NCBI GenBank assembly: GCA_014529385.2
Contig: CM043942.1
Span: forward strand, 112,500,141 to 112,564,140
DNA length: 64,000 bases
Direction: 5' to 3'
DNA from: Adiantum capillus-veneris
Lineage: Eukaryota; Streptophyta; Polypodiopsida; Polypodiales; Pteridaceae
Position numbers and translations under genes: made by a program. Numbering within the stretch: the first letter of the stretch is position 1; every line of letters starts with the position of its first letter. Below are positions 8,094 to 23,401 of the stretch, in pieces. A model generated the notes under the pieces. It was not told the origin of the DNA. It did not search any database and saw only the letters and a program-made list of their open reading frames with translations.

Positions 8094-11000
8094 ATGAGTA
8101 GTGACGAGGATGTGGGACCGTCCAACCGAAACACCTATCTCTCAACGAGGGTCTTATGTCCTTGTAATCAATGCAAGCATGCTGTGCGACGGACAAGACG
8201 TGTTTCTTTGTAGCACGTTCGCGAATTTGGCGAGTTCAATCCATCTATTATAGATCGAGTTGTTGCCAATTATAACTCGTCGGACTCTGACGCTGGCCAA
8301 CAAGCAGCAATCTTGCAACCCAATAGACATGTTCGCAGGCGCTTTGGTCAAGCAGCATATTTGAGGCCACAAGATGTAGCCTCTGATAGCTCGGGGGATG
8401 ATCATGCAGAGCACATTCCCAACGAGGCAATGTTTGAGCCCGAGATTGATGAAATGATCAAGACGATCATGGATTCAGAAAGGCTTATCTATGATGATAT
8501 GAAAAGTGAAGCCGATACGCCATTGTATACTGGAGCACGTATGTCTAGATTGAAAGCACTCCTGGTTCTTCTCAACATGCAGGCAAAGTTTGGATGGAGT
8601 GACACTAGCGTCACAGCGCTTTTCAGGTGATCTATTACAATTAGATTACTTTAATAAAACTCTAAATGTATAATGATCTGATAGATTTTTACACGACTGT
8701 ATCGTATTTTTATGTTGTGTAGATTGCTTAAAGAGCACATACTACCAGCTGACAATGTGATGCCAGATTCCCGAGATGAAGCAAGAAAGATTTTGCGAAA
8801 CTTGGGGATGGATTACAATTCTATCCACGCTTGTCCTAATGACTGCATTCTTTTCAGAGGGGAATACATAGACATGGAGAAGTGTCCAAAATGTGATTCC
8901 GAAAGATATCGAGTAGATCTCCACGGGACAAAAATTCCACAAAAGGTTTTGCGACATTTTCCTCTGCTTCCTCGCATCAAGCATTTCTTCGAATGTAAGT
9001 CCATGGCTGCCCTAGCATCATGGCATGAGGAGAATAAATCTTCGGATGGTGTGCTACGAATTCCTGTAGATTGCGCAGCCTGGAAACATATAGATGGAAC
9101 ATGGTCGGATTTTGCCAGGGAAGCTCGAAATTTGCGCTTAGGCCTGGCTATGGATGGCGTAAATCCATTTGGTCAAAGATCAACATCTTACAGTGTATGG
9201 CCCGTTGTCATCGTCAACTACAACATTCCCCCGTGGTTGACTACGAAGAAGGGGCACCTATGGCTAAGCTTGATTGTGCCAGGGCGATATAAAGTGGGGA
9301 ATATGGATGTGTATCTTAGTCCACTATTCGAAGAGCTACAACAATTGTGGATTGGCATAGAGGTGGTGGATATGAGCCGACACACAGGACGATGGAATGC
9401 TTTGATCAGAGGCATTCTAATGTGGACCATGCATGACTATCCCGGGCTAACAGAATGCTCAGGTGATCTATTGACACTCCTCACTCAGACACTGTAAATC
9501 TTGTTTTTTCCCATAGTTGATCTATTATCATGTGTATACATGCAGGGCTTCAAACAAGCGGATACAGAGCATGTGTCACATGTGGACCTAGACTAAATGC
9601 ACGTAGGGCGCCCTCACTGAAGAAGCAAATCTACGAAGGTCATCAAGCGTATCTTCCAGAGAATCATGTGTTACGCGATGGCTTTTTGGAAAGAGAGCCA
9701 CCAAGGATGTCTGCACAAGCATGGTTAGAGCAGAAGGAGATGTGCGATGACGGATTGCCTCCAGGGATGAAGAGACTATCTCTATGGTACGAGTTACCAT
9801 ACTGGCCCCGACTCATGATCAATCACTTGCTTGATCCAATGCACATATTCAAGAATGTGGGTAATCTACTATGGGACCGTCTGACCGGCAAGAAAGATAC
9901 TTTGGGAGTCAGAGTTGACCTTAGAAATGTGGATCGTATGGAGCAATATTGGCCGCAAACAGCGTCTGATGGATCGATAAAACTCCCTAAAGCACCATGG
10001 ATTTTCACAGGAGCCCAAGAACGCAAAGTAAAAGAGACCATTTGATCTTTGCGGACCCCCACTGGCGTAATGCACTCGCTCCGAATGTGTTTTACTAAAG
10101 AAGGAAAGCTTACCGGTTTGAAGTCACACGATTGGCATAAAATGTGTCAGGTACGTTCATAGTGGACTTTAATATCATTCCATAAAATGTGGACTTTAAT
10201 ATCATTGCTACACATACTTTGCAGTTTATTTTACCGGTTGCCATTGAGGGATGTTTGTCTCTCGACATCCGTAACACAATCTACAAACTTGCAAAGCTGG
10301 TGCAATGGATCTCACAAAAGGAGATCAACGTAGACTCCATACCATTCGCCAAACTAAATGCTGCGGAGCTTGTGTGCATGTTTGAGAAACATTTTCCTAC
10401 TACCATGCTAACCATTCAGGTGCATCTTCTTGTTCACATAGTTGATGAGGTGGAAATAGCTGGCACAGTTCATTCCAGATGGATGTTCTTCTTAGAACGT
10501 TTCATGAAAACTCTTAAGGGACATGTGCGTCAAAAGGCACGTCCGGAGGGTAGCATGGCAGAAGGTTGGTTGGTATCAGAGTCCCTAGTGTACATTGGAG
10601 AGTGGCTAGACGGATTTGATAAAGCCCGGGACACGCTATGGCGAACCATAGATGATGAGCGCATATCTGGGATTGTCATGTGCAATCTCGGTGTTGAGAA
10701 GAAGATGACGGAAGATCTAGAGGCTAAAATCAACCGATTTTGCATGCTTCACAATCCAGTGATGCAAAAGTGGATTTCACAATATGAGGATGCAAAGCAA
10801 GAGCGACAAAGGGCACGAATCAAGTGGAGACGGGGAAGACGATCACCGATGCACTATCCGACGGTTCTGGAGAGCCTACCAACCTTCATGAGCTTAAGAT
10901 GGTTGCACAACCAATTGAAAAGCGCACAACAATGCGGTGACGAAGTGACTGAGGAAGAGTGGGAGTACTCTCGGGGTTGCGCGACCAAGGTAAGTTTGCA

Positions 11001-11822
11001 ATGTACGACTAGCAAGTGACTTTATTTATAAACGTTTGAACGGCCACTCATAATCTTTGTTCGTTGTAGTATAAGTCATACACAGCAGCATGGTGTAAAG
11101 GTCGACATTTTAGAGTGGAACGAATCGACAAAAAGCGTTTTACTCAAGATTGTGGAATCATGGCAAAATTTGAACAGATTAGTCGACGACGTTCCTCTGA
11201 TGCAGATCCTGTGGTGGCGGAACTCACTTACTTCGGCACGCTGCAAGAGATTTTGAGGATCGATTACAGAGGATTTTTTGTCGACTTGTTCGACGTGCAA
11301 TGGTTCAAGATAATCATGGAGGGTCGCAACGCTACTGTGCGTAGAGGAGAGTCTGGTTTTCTTGAGGTGGATTCTACTAAGAAATGGACTGACCTAAGAG
11401 ACACTTTCGTACTACCCGAGCATTGTGAACAAGTAAGTATGTAAATAGTTAACATCCCCCTTTTACAAGTTATGTGCTTGAAAGCTCTCATGTAAGTTAT
11501 GTGGATCTGGCAGGTAATATTTCATCCTACAAAGTCTACATCAAACTGGTGGTACGTCATAGAGGTAGCCCCTCGTAGTGCAAGGACGTATGAAGGCTAC
11601 CATGTGCCAATCACAACGGCATCAATGGAGGAGATCAGAGAAGATGCTCAATCAGAAGCCGTTGCGGTGGTGCCAGACGAGCATCAAGATGCTACTACTC
11701 TATATGGGGTGCATGCAGAGGAGCTACAAAATGAAACAGAGGATATGTGTTTAAACGGAGAGCTCTATATAGATATAGGAAGTTATGCTGAGTTATGCGA
11801 GGATGAGAGAGAGATCTCTTAA
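8094..11822 (+). pseudogene. tnp2-type CACTA transposase (TNPD-like) with DUF4218 and DUF4216 regions
   Basis: Six exons are supported by GT-AG borders and frame: 8094-8626, 8723-9462, 9546-10150, 10225-10989, 11070-11432 and 11514-11822. The first exon has a CPCNQCKHA zinc-like motif as in the transposase-associated domain. Exons 2-3 carry the tnp2 (Transposase_21) core: ACPNDCILFRGEY, CPKCDSERY, LRLGLAMDGVNPFG, WTMHDYPGLTECSG and LLDPMHIFKNVGNLLWD. Exon 4 is DUF4218-like (LLVHIVDEVEIAGTVHSRWM). Exons 5-6 are DUF4216-like (YFGTLQEILRIDYRGF, LFDVQWF). The protein would be about 1100 residues, the usual TNPD size. It cuts the element ends. A TAG at 8211-8213 and a TGA at 10043-10045 interrupt otherwise continuous frame, so the copy is probably inactive unless read through. 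Both stops fit C-to-T change. Confidence 0.88.
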
Positions 11823-12094
11823 AGCCACAAATATTGTATTTGAACAATTTTGCTCCGTGTTGTAAAAGCTCTGGCTCTCTAAGTACCTTCCATGGTGTAT
11901 AACGCTCTTTTCTACTCGCGCTCACATGTTTTGATTGAAAATTCTGAGTTTTCGACTTGCCTCTTCTATCACTCAATTCATTGCGTCATTGTATTTATAT
12001 GCGTCATTACGTCATTGTATTTAATGGTCTTTGCGTCATTGTTTACTCTATTCATTCAATATTAAGTTTAAATATTCGTATGTTTAATGCAGGT
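11823..12094. other. Intergenic region between the two CACTA genes
   Basis: About 270 bp without coding sequence, with TGCGTCATTG repeated at about 11983, 12001 and 12031. An acceptor-like TTTAATGCAG at 12083-12092 sits two bases before the ATG of the next gene, suggesting an intron in its 5' leader or splicing from an upstream exon. Confidence 0.5.
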
Positions 12095-13401
12095 ATGGAT
12101 GATGAGGAGTTTCTTTCTTCTTTGTCACCGCAGCAGAGACAGTGGTACGTGGAGCGTCATCGCTCTGGCGCATCATCGCGCGTTCCTACTCCATCCGCAT
12201 CTCCCTCTCTTTCGGAGCATTCGGCGCGCTCCGAAGCTTCGGCGTCGACGAGACGAGCTTCACACTCGTCTAGACACCGGCGCTCTAGTGGTGGCGGTGG
12301 CGGTTGTTGTGGGGATTCCGCCACCGATGCCTCCACACCGCCTCATGTTCGACGAGGCTCTTTACCCTCCCCTTCTTTGCCCGCCCCCACACCAGCCACA
12401 GCATCTCCATCTACGCCAGGTTTTGTACGGCTGACTGTTCCTAGCAGCTACACACCTCTACCTACTCCGCCAAGAGCCACCCCACTCGACACTCCTCGCT
12501 TCGGGGCCCAGACGCTGGTGGAGACACCTGACGTCCGTACCCCCATCGACACGCCGCTAGAGACCCCTGCCGGGACACCCAGGTTCACGCGTCACCGGCC
12601 AGAGGGCTTGTCTTACTCCATCGACTTCAGCGGCGGCATCATCATGGATGATGACGGCAAGAAGGTGATCTCGCGCATGCGTGGTCTTTGCTCTCAGCTG
12701 TTTAGACACTACATACTAAACAAATGGAGTGAAGTACCAAGTGATTTAAAACAGAGTCATCAGCATACTTCATGATGAGTTTCCCGTTCCAACACGGGAT
12801 CAGCGCTTCAATGAAGACCTGATGAAGATTCGAATGCGCGAATACTGCAAACACAAGCGTTCCGAAGTGCAAAAAGCAATCAAGAATGGTGGAACAGGCC
12901 AGATTGGCTGGCCAAAGAAGATTGGAAGAATGCGGAGAAAGCAGCGCGCGAGAATCCCGACAAGTGGAAGCAACAAAAGGATGCAGCCAGAGCGCGAGTA
13001 GAGGCAGGGAGCTCGCACCACTTGGGGAGCGGTGGATGAGCATCATTTGAGGCCGATTTTGTAAGTGTTTTCACATTGCTCTTTATGTTCGATAGTTTAG
13101 GGTTTATGAGTTTTTTAATTCTAATATAATGAAATCTTTGTATGTTTTGACAGTGGTCGATGACAGGACGTGATCCCACACCGTACGAGCGTGAGTACGC
13201 AGGCAGGAAGGGCTTAAACGCCCTGATGGACATTCTCAGTTCTCGCGGCGGCATGGTTAGTATTAGGGTTTACTCTTTTCTACTTTTTGTATTGTTTTAT
13301 AAATGTCGTTATATGTTTATACTTACTGAAAGCTGTCTTATTGTCTTTTTTTGCAGAATCCGACAGATACGCCGCTTGGACGCGATGAGACGTCTGACTA
13401 G
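12095..13401 (+). pseudogene. Transposase_24 (Ptta/En/Spm, TNPA-like) protein of the CACTA element
   Basis: The N-terminal half (from ATG at 12095) is Ser/Pro/Thr-rich with TP repeats. After it come the conserved segments HDEFPVPTRDQRFNEDL, RPDWLAKEDWKNAEK, NPDKWKQQKDAARARVEAG and HHLGSGG, typical of plant Transposase_24 proteins. Later exons 13154-13255 (WSMTGRDPTPYEREYAGRK) and 13357-13401 (NPTDTPLGRDETSD, stop) have clean GT-AG borders and keep frame. Frame breaks lie near 12755 and 12885, and a TGA at 13037-13039 replaces a residue just after HHLGSGG. In En/Spm the second protein binds the subterminal repeats and helps TNPD pair the ends. The same role is inferred here; this copy looks non-functional. 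Confidence 0.8.
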
Positions 13402-13751
13402 ACGACGTCAGTTTAGCCGTAGCTAGATAGCATTAGTTTAGGGTTTCTCATAGCTTATGTATCATGAGACGGATTTTATACGTCTTTTTGAACCATGTAT
13501 ATTATTACATTTGTCACCGCAGTTCCTTTTGCCAATCAATTCTTTATGCCTATGATGTTGTACAATTGTCATTATTACATTTGCCAATCAATTCATTTTG
13601 CCTATGATGTGTACAATTGTCAATTTTGCAAACAATGCGTCTTGTGGGTGACTATTTTGGGTCTATTATCTACCCTTGCACTTTTTTTAAAAAGTGAATC
13701 AAGTACAATATGGTTGATGGGTGAATGCCCTGCCACCAAAAATAAATTCTC
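13402..13751. other. 3' region of the CACTA element
   Basis: AT-rich, non-coding. A short duplication of CAATTGTCATTATTACATTTGCC-like sequence lies at about 13500-13640. Probably the 3' untranslated region and terminator side of the Transposase_24 gene. Confidence 0.5.
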
Positions 13752-13995
13752 TCGGGCGTCGCTATAACCGTCGCTATTTATGGCTCTGTAGCGTCGCTAT
13801 GAGCGTCGCTATAGTCTTCTGTGTAAACGTCGCTATAACCGTCGCTATGAGCGTCGCTATGAGCGTCTCTGAGCGTCTCTATATAGAGACGCTCATAGCG
13901 ACGCTTATAGCGACGCTCTCGTAGCGACGCTCGTAGCAACGGTTTTAGCGACGCCGGGGGTTATAAAAACCCAGTGTATTTCCGTCGCTAACAGC
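13752..13995. repeat. Right subterminal repeats of the CACTA element
   Basis: At least ten copies of GCGTCGCTAT / ATAGCGACGC lie in both orientations. Positions 13871-13894 form a perfect 24-bp palindrome centred on ATAT within a longer imperfect inverted repeat. The repeats match the left subterminal units, which supports one element with two related ends. Confidence 0.9.
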
Positions 13996-14012
13996 GTCAC
14001 AAGAGCACACAA

Positions 14013-14024
14013 CCTCTTGTAGTG
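14013..14024 (-). repeat. CACTA right terminal inverted repeat
   Basis: CCTCTTGTAGTG, exact reverse complement of 6021-6032, followed by the TAA target duplication at 14025-14027. Confidence 0.92.
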
Positions 14025-14027
14025 TAA

Positions 14028-17000
14028 ACTCTATAGCCATCAGCTCTTTTTCTCTCTATTTCGACTATGAGTAAGTATCCTCTCGATGGTTTTTTTCCCC
14101 GTATATGAGGGTATGAATAGGCTTTCCAGATGTGCACAAAGATTTTCCATGCTTTTTTCATCATGTTTATCACATTGATCATTATGCACACGGTGTGTTT
14201 ATGGTCATGTGGGTGCATAAAAAGTGCTTTTTGTTTCACGTCGTGTTGAGGGTAGACATTGTTTTGATCGTATCTCCCAAAACACTATAAATCAGGTCAA
14301 ACCCTTTTAACCAGAGACTAAACACAACATTCAGAACATTTTCTTTCATGTGTCATGTAAAAAATACTCACGAGCAAAGAGTTATGGTTAAAACACACCT
14401 TGTTGCCCACTGCACAATCAATATTTTGGACCCGAAGCTCCTTGGAGAACCACAATGTAGATTCTTTGAATGAATAAACCCACTTAATTGAATCAAAAAA
14501 TTGATTAAAATAGATAACTAATGTATTTAAATCACTGATACCACTTTGTGAGTGTGAGCTATTAACCATTTCTTGTACGTGGTTACCTATGCGTAAATGA
14601 GTGCTACCAAGGGGGGTACCATATAGCGTCATGAGTTTGATGAGTGATTCAAATATATATGTTTTATGGTTTGTTTTGATGATTTGATTTCAACTGTTTG
14701 ATGTCCATAAACTTATATGCAGGTGTATGGTTAATCAACCCAGATCATACGGACAAATATGAATAAGGTGGCTTTCTTTTTGTGTTACGATTGTTTGCAT
14801 AAATCTCATATGGGCAAAGTGATTTAATAAGTTGTTAGTCAATGCTACAGGACTATGCTTGATGCATTGGTTTGAGGTTGAATATTTCCATTTGCATGTT
14901 ATACATACATCCGAAAATAGCAAAAAGTTGTTTTTTGCATATATGTGATGTTATGGCATATGTTTGATCAAAGTAGTGGGGCTGTTTTGAATCATGGTTA
15001 AGTTGATGGGGTGATATCATATGATGTATGGGACCTCATGGATGGATGTGGATGCCTCATATACATGTGTATATTTCTTTCCATCCTTTGAGGTCAAAAC
15101 TAGCTCTTTATGCTAAGAGGGTGAGGTGTGGTCATAGTGCGTCACTTATACATGGTTAAACATTATCCAAATGGAATTTTGAATTTATGATTAGTTGCTA
15201 GTTGGACTTATTTTACGCATAAAAAGTTCACTCTTAAGGGCCATTTGTGTTGGCTCAATTTGATTGTAATGAGAATGGTTAAACTCCAAGGGTGGGAGTT
15301 GGTTCAGTATAAGGAATATGGTTTATGGTCAAGAGTTGAGATCCCTCATGGATTATGGAGATGATTTTGATTGTGGAAGCCGCTGTGTCTCTTGGATCTT
15401 TTTTTGGGATATGGTTGTGCTACCAAATTTTTTGCAGCCATGTTCTTTGCTAAAGTGGTTTTGAAGGATGGACATGCATCATCCTAAGTTGGGTGGAGTG
15501 CTCACCCATGTGATGGGATTTAATCATGGTTTATGGTTTTGCATTGGATCATGAAGTGATTTTAATGGTTTATGGTGGACATGTAAGGGTAGAGACCTTG
15601 TACAATCTGACTACTTGGAAACGATTGTTTGTGCATATAGATCCATATGTTATTGCATAAATTCTTGATTGATTGTTTCATTTAGATGGGGTATTTAAAG
15701 ATGATCTTTTTTCATTCTCTTGCATCTTTGCGCTCTCTCTCTCTCTCTCTCTCTTCCTGGAATGCAGTGCATAAATATATTCACCCTCCATTTGATCATT
15801 TTCTCCAGTATGCTTTCATTCATACCACCCATTCAAAGGTAGCACTAGTCGCTAGGTGCCTCTAGATGCAGTTCAGATCATGGCTTAGACGCCATGCTAG
15901 GTCGAGCGATGAGAACTTCTCCCCTATGCAAACACTTTTGTAACTCTGATATATATTGAAACTGTGTAAAAGTGTAAATTATCTATTTTTTACATAGATC
16001 CCTGGGGAGGGATATCTCTGCCACTCTAGGGCTATCTTATCTTGTATTCGCACAATTAATAATACACTTTTGTTATGTGTACCTTGAGCAATGAGAATCC
16101 ATGCAATACTAATTTTACAAAAAATAATCTTAATCATTTTTTGGTCTAAAAAATCGTATATGCTATAAAGTTTGAAATCCTATATATATAGCTTTCTAAT
16201 TTTTTTAAACATCATCATTTTAGTTTTGTATTTTTTTAAAAATAAATGATATACCAAGGTGTTTTTCTATGTCAAGATACCTCAATGATATTCATGGTTT
16301 CTCTAAAATACTAAGTATCAAAGACAATTCTACAAAATCCCATAAAATGAGGTTCCAAGCCACTTAAATAGCACAAACAAAAATCTAGTGTTAAAGCAGA
16401 AGGGATTTATAAGGAAGATACTACCATTTGGCTCCCCAAGTCTACTACTTGGCAACATGCAAGTCACTCTCTATTGCCAACACAATCAACACTACGGAGG
16501 ATTCTTGTGGACCACAATACCCAAGAGACAACTTGGGTAATTCTCTACTCTTCAACACAATGAATATATGCTTGATCACATTCCTCGAGGAAAATTGCTA
16601 TAATGTTCACTGCCAAGGTAGTCAATAAGTATGTTACCTTTAAGGTTCCCTTTCAAACTTTTACTTTTGCAGGAATCTTCACAATGCAAACTTGTCCAGC
16701 AAATGTTGCTTTGATCAAGCTATAGTATGGTTTTTGACTTGGGATTTAGCTCATAGCTATGGACTTTGTCTGCCCTTTGCAAGCTACAGATGCTTGGACA
16801 TAGTCAAACGGAGTCTTGCTCCCTTGGTAAAACATGATTGATGTACCCCTTTTAGAAGCGACCTTGTCGAGTAGGATATCGTACGAAGAACATAAAATTA
16901 CCCCCACAAAAGATTACATAGACAAAGCGTACTCGAGGTGTGCAATATTGGTTGCATGCACCTATTGCCAAATACTCATGAAGAAACCAATCGGACTCGA

Positions 17001-18068
17001 CTTGTTGATAATAATGGTTTGATCATGATTGTATTGAGTGTGGAAAGCTTGCCTAAGAGCCATGCCCTTTGCCTATAAGGCACAGGCCATGCCTAAGTTA
17101 CATGTATTGCTAAACCCCTTGCATGGTTTATCCTTGTTGGAGCCTTGCTCCTTAGTCCAAATTGTGGTAACGATCATCTGAATTGGATGTAATGAAATGA
17201 ACATGGTCATACTTGACCCCTAGGTAATCTCTCAGGGCACCATGGCCGAGATTAACATAATTACATGCTCCTACAATACAATCATATACATAAAGCTATG
17301 AAAACGACAAGAAGGTGAATCCGTCTGTGTTGGAATATTTGACAAAAGGCCATGCAAGGCCATCGTAATGTGATGCCCCTACTGACAACACTTTGCATGG
17401 CTTCTTAAATGTGTGTGATCTCTTGGAATGTTATCGGATGCACCATGAAGCCTCTCCCATATACCAATGTGGAAAGCAACCTTCAATATGTATTGAATTC
17501 CGTCAGAAATACATTAATCTATGACCTTGTTGTGCATGGTTCTTATTCAAATTTTTGCAGCTACAGAAAATCGACAGCTTGTTGAATATGTGTCATAATA
17601 TTGTCAAGATGTGGCACCTTGCCGTGCTCCATTGAGTGTTGTATTAAGCATGTGGTCGGGGGTGGGCACGCACCCTTGATAGGTCAAGGTCAAAAATAAA
17701 TAAAAAGTTAAGCTTAGGCGGCTAAGTGTGTGTGACTCTTCACCTTTCAGCAATGGCGGCAATAGCACTCGACTGCGCTGAGGCTTGGATCGAGTTGCCT
17801 CGTCATGCAATGATCTTCAAGTTGTGGCCCTATGATGTAAAATACCCCCCCGCCTCTTCTGTGACCCCGTAGAGCCACTCTGCGAGCACTTTGGAGATGA
17901 CCGACATCGTCTCGCTTCCCCCTCCTAGAGGTGCTTGCCCACGTTTCTCAACCTTCGACCTCGTCTGCTAAGCGATGCCCGCATAGTGGAGCTGTGGCTT
18001 CTTCTTCTCCCCCATGCAAGGTATGCAAAAGCCCCCCAATCTTGAGGACCACGCCCTCCATGACGAGG

Positions 18069-18141
<73 letters not shown>

Positions 18142-18205
18142 CAAGCCATGCAAGGCCATCTTCCCCCTTCCTCCATAGCTCTCCCCCTTGAGCTTTGATA
18201 CCAAT
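14028..18205. other. Long non-coding stretch, probable degraded retroelement sequence
   Basis: No gene is recognised in about 4 kb. Seen here are a primer-site-like GATACCACTTTG at about 14528, several ATGGTTTATGG copies (15320, 15525, 15571), a CT tract (15728-15753) and a long GA tract (18071-18136). Just before 18206, TTTGATACCAATGTAAGAC on the plus strand reads on the minus strand as TTGGTATCAAAGC, close to the initiator-Met primer site TGGTATCAGAGC. That suggests the left neighbour is the interior of a minus-strand LTR element. No gag or pol could be read. Confidence 0.45.
18071..18136. repeat. GA microsatellite
   Basis: About 33 uninterrupted GA units. Open frames across it are repeat translations, not genes. 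Confidence 0.95.
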
Positions 18206-18472
18206 GTAAGACAAAGGGGACCGGAGCATGCTCATCACCACCCACTCATGCCCTATAAAGGCCCTTGGCCTGCTAAACATAGGGACACCCTTGACTACAT
18301 GTCCATCCTGGCCCTTGGCCTTACCCGGTCCTACCGTTGGGATGACATTAATGTAAGACAGAGGGGATTGGAGCATGCTCATCACCACCTACCCAGCCAT
18401 GCCCTATATAGACACTTGGCCTGCTAAACATAGGGATCCCCTTGATTGCATGTCCGTCCTGGCCCTTGGCCC
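18206..18472. repeat. Tandem repeat of about 146 bp in a probable LTR
   Basis: The unit begins TGTAAGACAAAGGGGACCGG (18206) and restarts as TGTAAGACAGAGGGGATTGG near 18352. Both copies contain GCATGCTCATCACCACC, GGCCTGCTAAACATAGGGA and GGCCCTTGGCC. The second copy is cut at 18472 by the nested LTR element. The missing end (GGCCTTGCCCGATCCTACC) reappears at 21937, on the other side of that element. Confidence 0.75.
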
Positions 18473-18965
18473 TGTTATGGAATTGATTTTTTATTATTTA
18501 TTGCAGTTGTGACAGGTGGAAAAGACTAGACCGAGCCAGGCCTATGCAATTAATGGAAATATATATATATTGTACATTCTATTATTCAAGTGCTTTTTAA
18601 TGAGCTTTGGCCATTTATGACCGGTCGGCCAGTTTGTACTCACATTTGACCATTCAAGAAATCTATAAAACAAATACGTGCAAGAGGGAAATGGTCACTC
18701 TTGCATGGGGGGAGATTGCACCCAGTGTCTGTGTATTCTTCTCCCTTCTCCTCTCCTCTCTCTCGCCGTGCCAGCGTAGCACTCCGCTATAGGAGGTGCG
18801 CTTGCATGTTCTCCCTCAGTCTATCTTGCTCTCTATCTCTCTGTTCATGTACAATTGGATTATATGCTAACATGATTCGTCAGGTATGTATATTTGCCTT
18901 TTTTTATAGTTTCTATCATGCTATTTGAGATATTTTGCAGGCACGCTGCGCATCCGTCTATAGCA
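18473..18965 (+). repeat. 5' LTR of the nested element (493 bp)
   Basis: Runs TGTTATGG...CTATAGCA and is followed, after one base, by TGGTATCAGAGC at 18967-18978. Its end is duplicated at 21822-21936. Confidence 0.7.
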
Positions 18966-18966
18966 G

Positions 18967-18978
18967 TGGTATCAGAGC
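18967..18978 (+). other. Primer binding site, initiator Met tRNA type
   Basis: TGGTATCAGAGC, complementary to the 3' end of plant initiator Met-tRNA, one base after an LTR end. It would prime minus-strand DNA synthesis. Confidence 0.75.
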
Positions 18979-21821
<2,843 letters not shown>

Positions 21822-21936
21822 ACAATTGGATTATCTGATAACATGATTCATCAGGTATGTATATTTGCCGTGTATTATAGTTTCTATCATGCTATTTGAG
21901 GTATTTTGCACGCACGCCGCGCATCTGTCTGTAGCA

Positions 21937-22120
21937 GGCCTTGCCCGATCCTACCCTTGGCAAATGTAATGCCAAGGGCAAACCCAAGGGAGGTCACGGA
22001 CCGGGCCAAGGGCCGGGTACCAATGGAGACGGGATCCTAGGGGCAAGGCCCATAAAGAGCGATTGGGCGGAGGATCAAGCAAGACAATTCCAGGGTTTCT
22101 TAAATTGGTATCAGAGCATG
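21937..22120 (+). repeat. End of the outer LTR and its primer binding site
   Basis: GGCCTTGCCCGATCCTACC at 21937 continues the tandem unit broken at 18472. It runs to TTGGTATCAGAGCATGG at 22105-22121, a Met-tRNA primer site in plus orientation. Together with 18206-18472 this would be an LTR or LTR-leader of a plus-strand element split by the nested insertion. The LTR end itself is not clean. Confidence 0.5.
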
Positions 22121-22121
22121 G

Positions 22122-23334
22122 ATTTTGGGTGAATGGTCTGCAATGAACCATTCCCGTTCGTCAAGTGTCGAAGGGAGGGGGGACCGAGTACTTAGAGAGA
22201 AGGGGATAATCGGAGGTTGCAACACCGTTGCAGATCAGACCTGAGACCACTCAAGTGGTTTGTGTGTTGAGTTGCTGGTAGGAGATCAATGAACCTATGA
22301 TCAGTAGGGTTGCATGAGCTGTCAAGATAATCTATGACAAAAGATCAGTGGGGGGTTTAGGGTTTAGGGTATAGGCTTTATAGATAATCTAGAGGGGGGC
22401 CTATGCCTAGTTAACAATACATTTCGCCTATTGATGTGTAGGCATCACACTACAATAGCTTCGATCAACGCTGCTGAGTGGATGAAGATTGATTGATTAT
22501 GTTGTCATTATCGTTGATGTTAGTCTCATTTTTTATGTCAATTGTTGAGCTGGCAGTAATCCAACGACCAACCACTCGCATTTCGTTCGATAATGGAGGC
22601 CGTATGGAGGGTGTAGATCCTTTGACTCTCGACCTCTGACCTTGATAGAATTTGTAGGCACACATCTGGCCTTAGTTATCTATTATGAATAAGTAAGGCT
22701 CACGTGACCACCACTTGACTTGGGGATTTGAACTTTGAAAGCCAAATGTTTCAATGGCAGCCGTGGTGGGTGAATGGACTCTTAGGCTGTAATAATGGCG
22801 CAGCTTTGAAGGTAAAGGCATATCCGGGAGCAAACAGCTAGGGGCCAGTGTGTTGGTGTGAGCAGCCGCCACATACTGTGGGCAAACCGCAATCATTATT
22901 TTTCTATATATTCTGCGAGGTCCACCTCCGGGGTTGTGTGGCGGCATTTGATTGGTTCAATGAGCCATGTGAGCATAAGTTTTGAATGAGCATTCAATCC
23001 GTCACAACATACAAACTCACTCGCACCGAGTCTCACACACAAACACACACACACACACACACACTCTTGAGACTCTGCCGAGCCGCTGAGATCCACTCGC
23101 TTTCTCCCCTGCTGCTGTGTAGCAGTACACTACTAGGCCTACACACACAGCGCGCGCGCACACACTCTCTCTCTCTATCTCTCTCTAAGTGCAGAGTCCA
23201 GACACACTCCGTTATTCCCCTCATCAAGAAGCTCACTTAACGTAACGTGCTCTTCTGAGGTTTGAAGCCCCCCCCCCCTTTCTCCGTCTGCTTCCTTCAC
23301 TTCGGTGCTTAGAATTTCAAGCAAGCTCGTGTCC

Positions 23335-23401
<67 letters not shown>

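Larger units (their letters stand above)
6021..14024 (+). mobile_element. CACTA (En/Spm) DNA transposon, structurally complete, 8004 bp
   Basis: The left end reads CACTACAAGAGG (6021-6032) and the right end CCTCTTGTAGTG (14013-14024), which are exact inverted repeats starting with CACTA. TAA at 6018-6020 and TAA at 14025-14027 form the 3-bp target duplication typical of the superfamily. Subterminal GCGACGCT-type repeats occupy about 100 bp on the left and 240 bp on the right. Two genes lie on the plus strand: a tnp2-type transposase (8094-11822) and a Transposase_24 protein (12095-13401). The element also carries a captured HIPP-gene fragment (7019-7378) and internal duplications. In-frame stops in both genes suggest a recently autonomous copy that is now defective but still has intact ends. 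Confidence 0.95.

Noticed and set aside
11957-12434. Alternative frame overlapping the Transposase_24 gene (12087-12434) and the upstream part before 12095
   Set aside because: The frame from ATG 12095 continues into conserved Transposase_24 segments; the other frames are shadows, and the part before 12095 lies in a probable intron.
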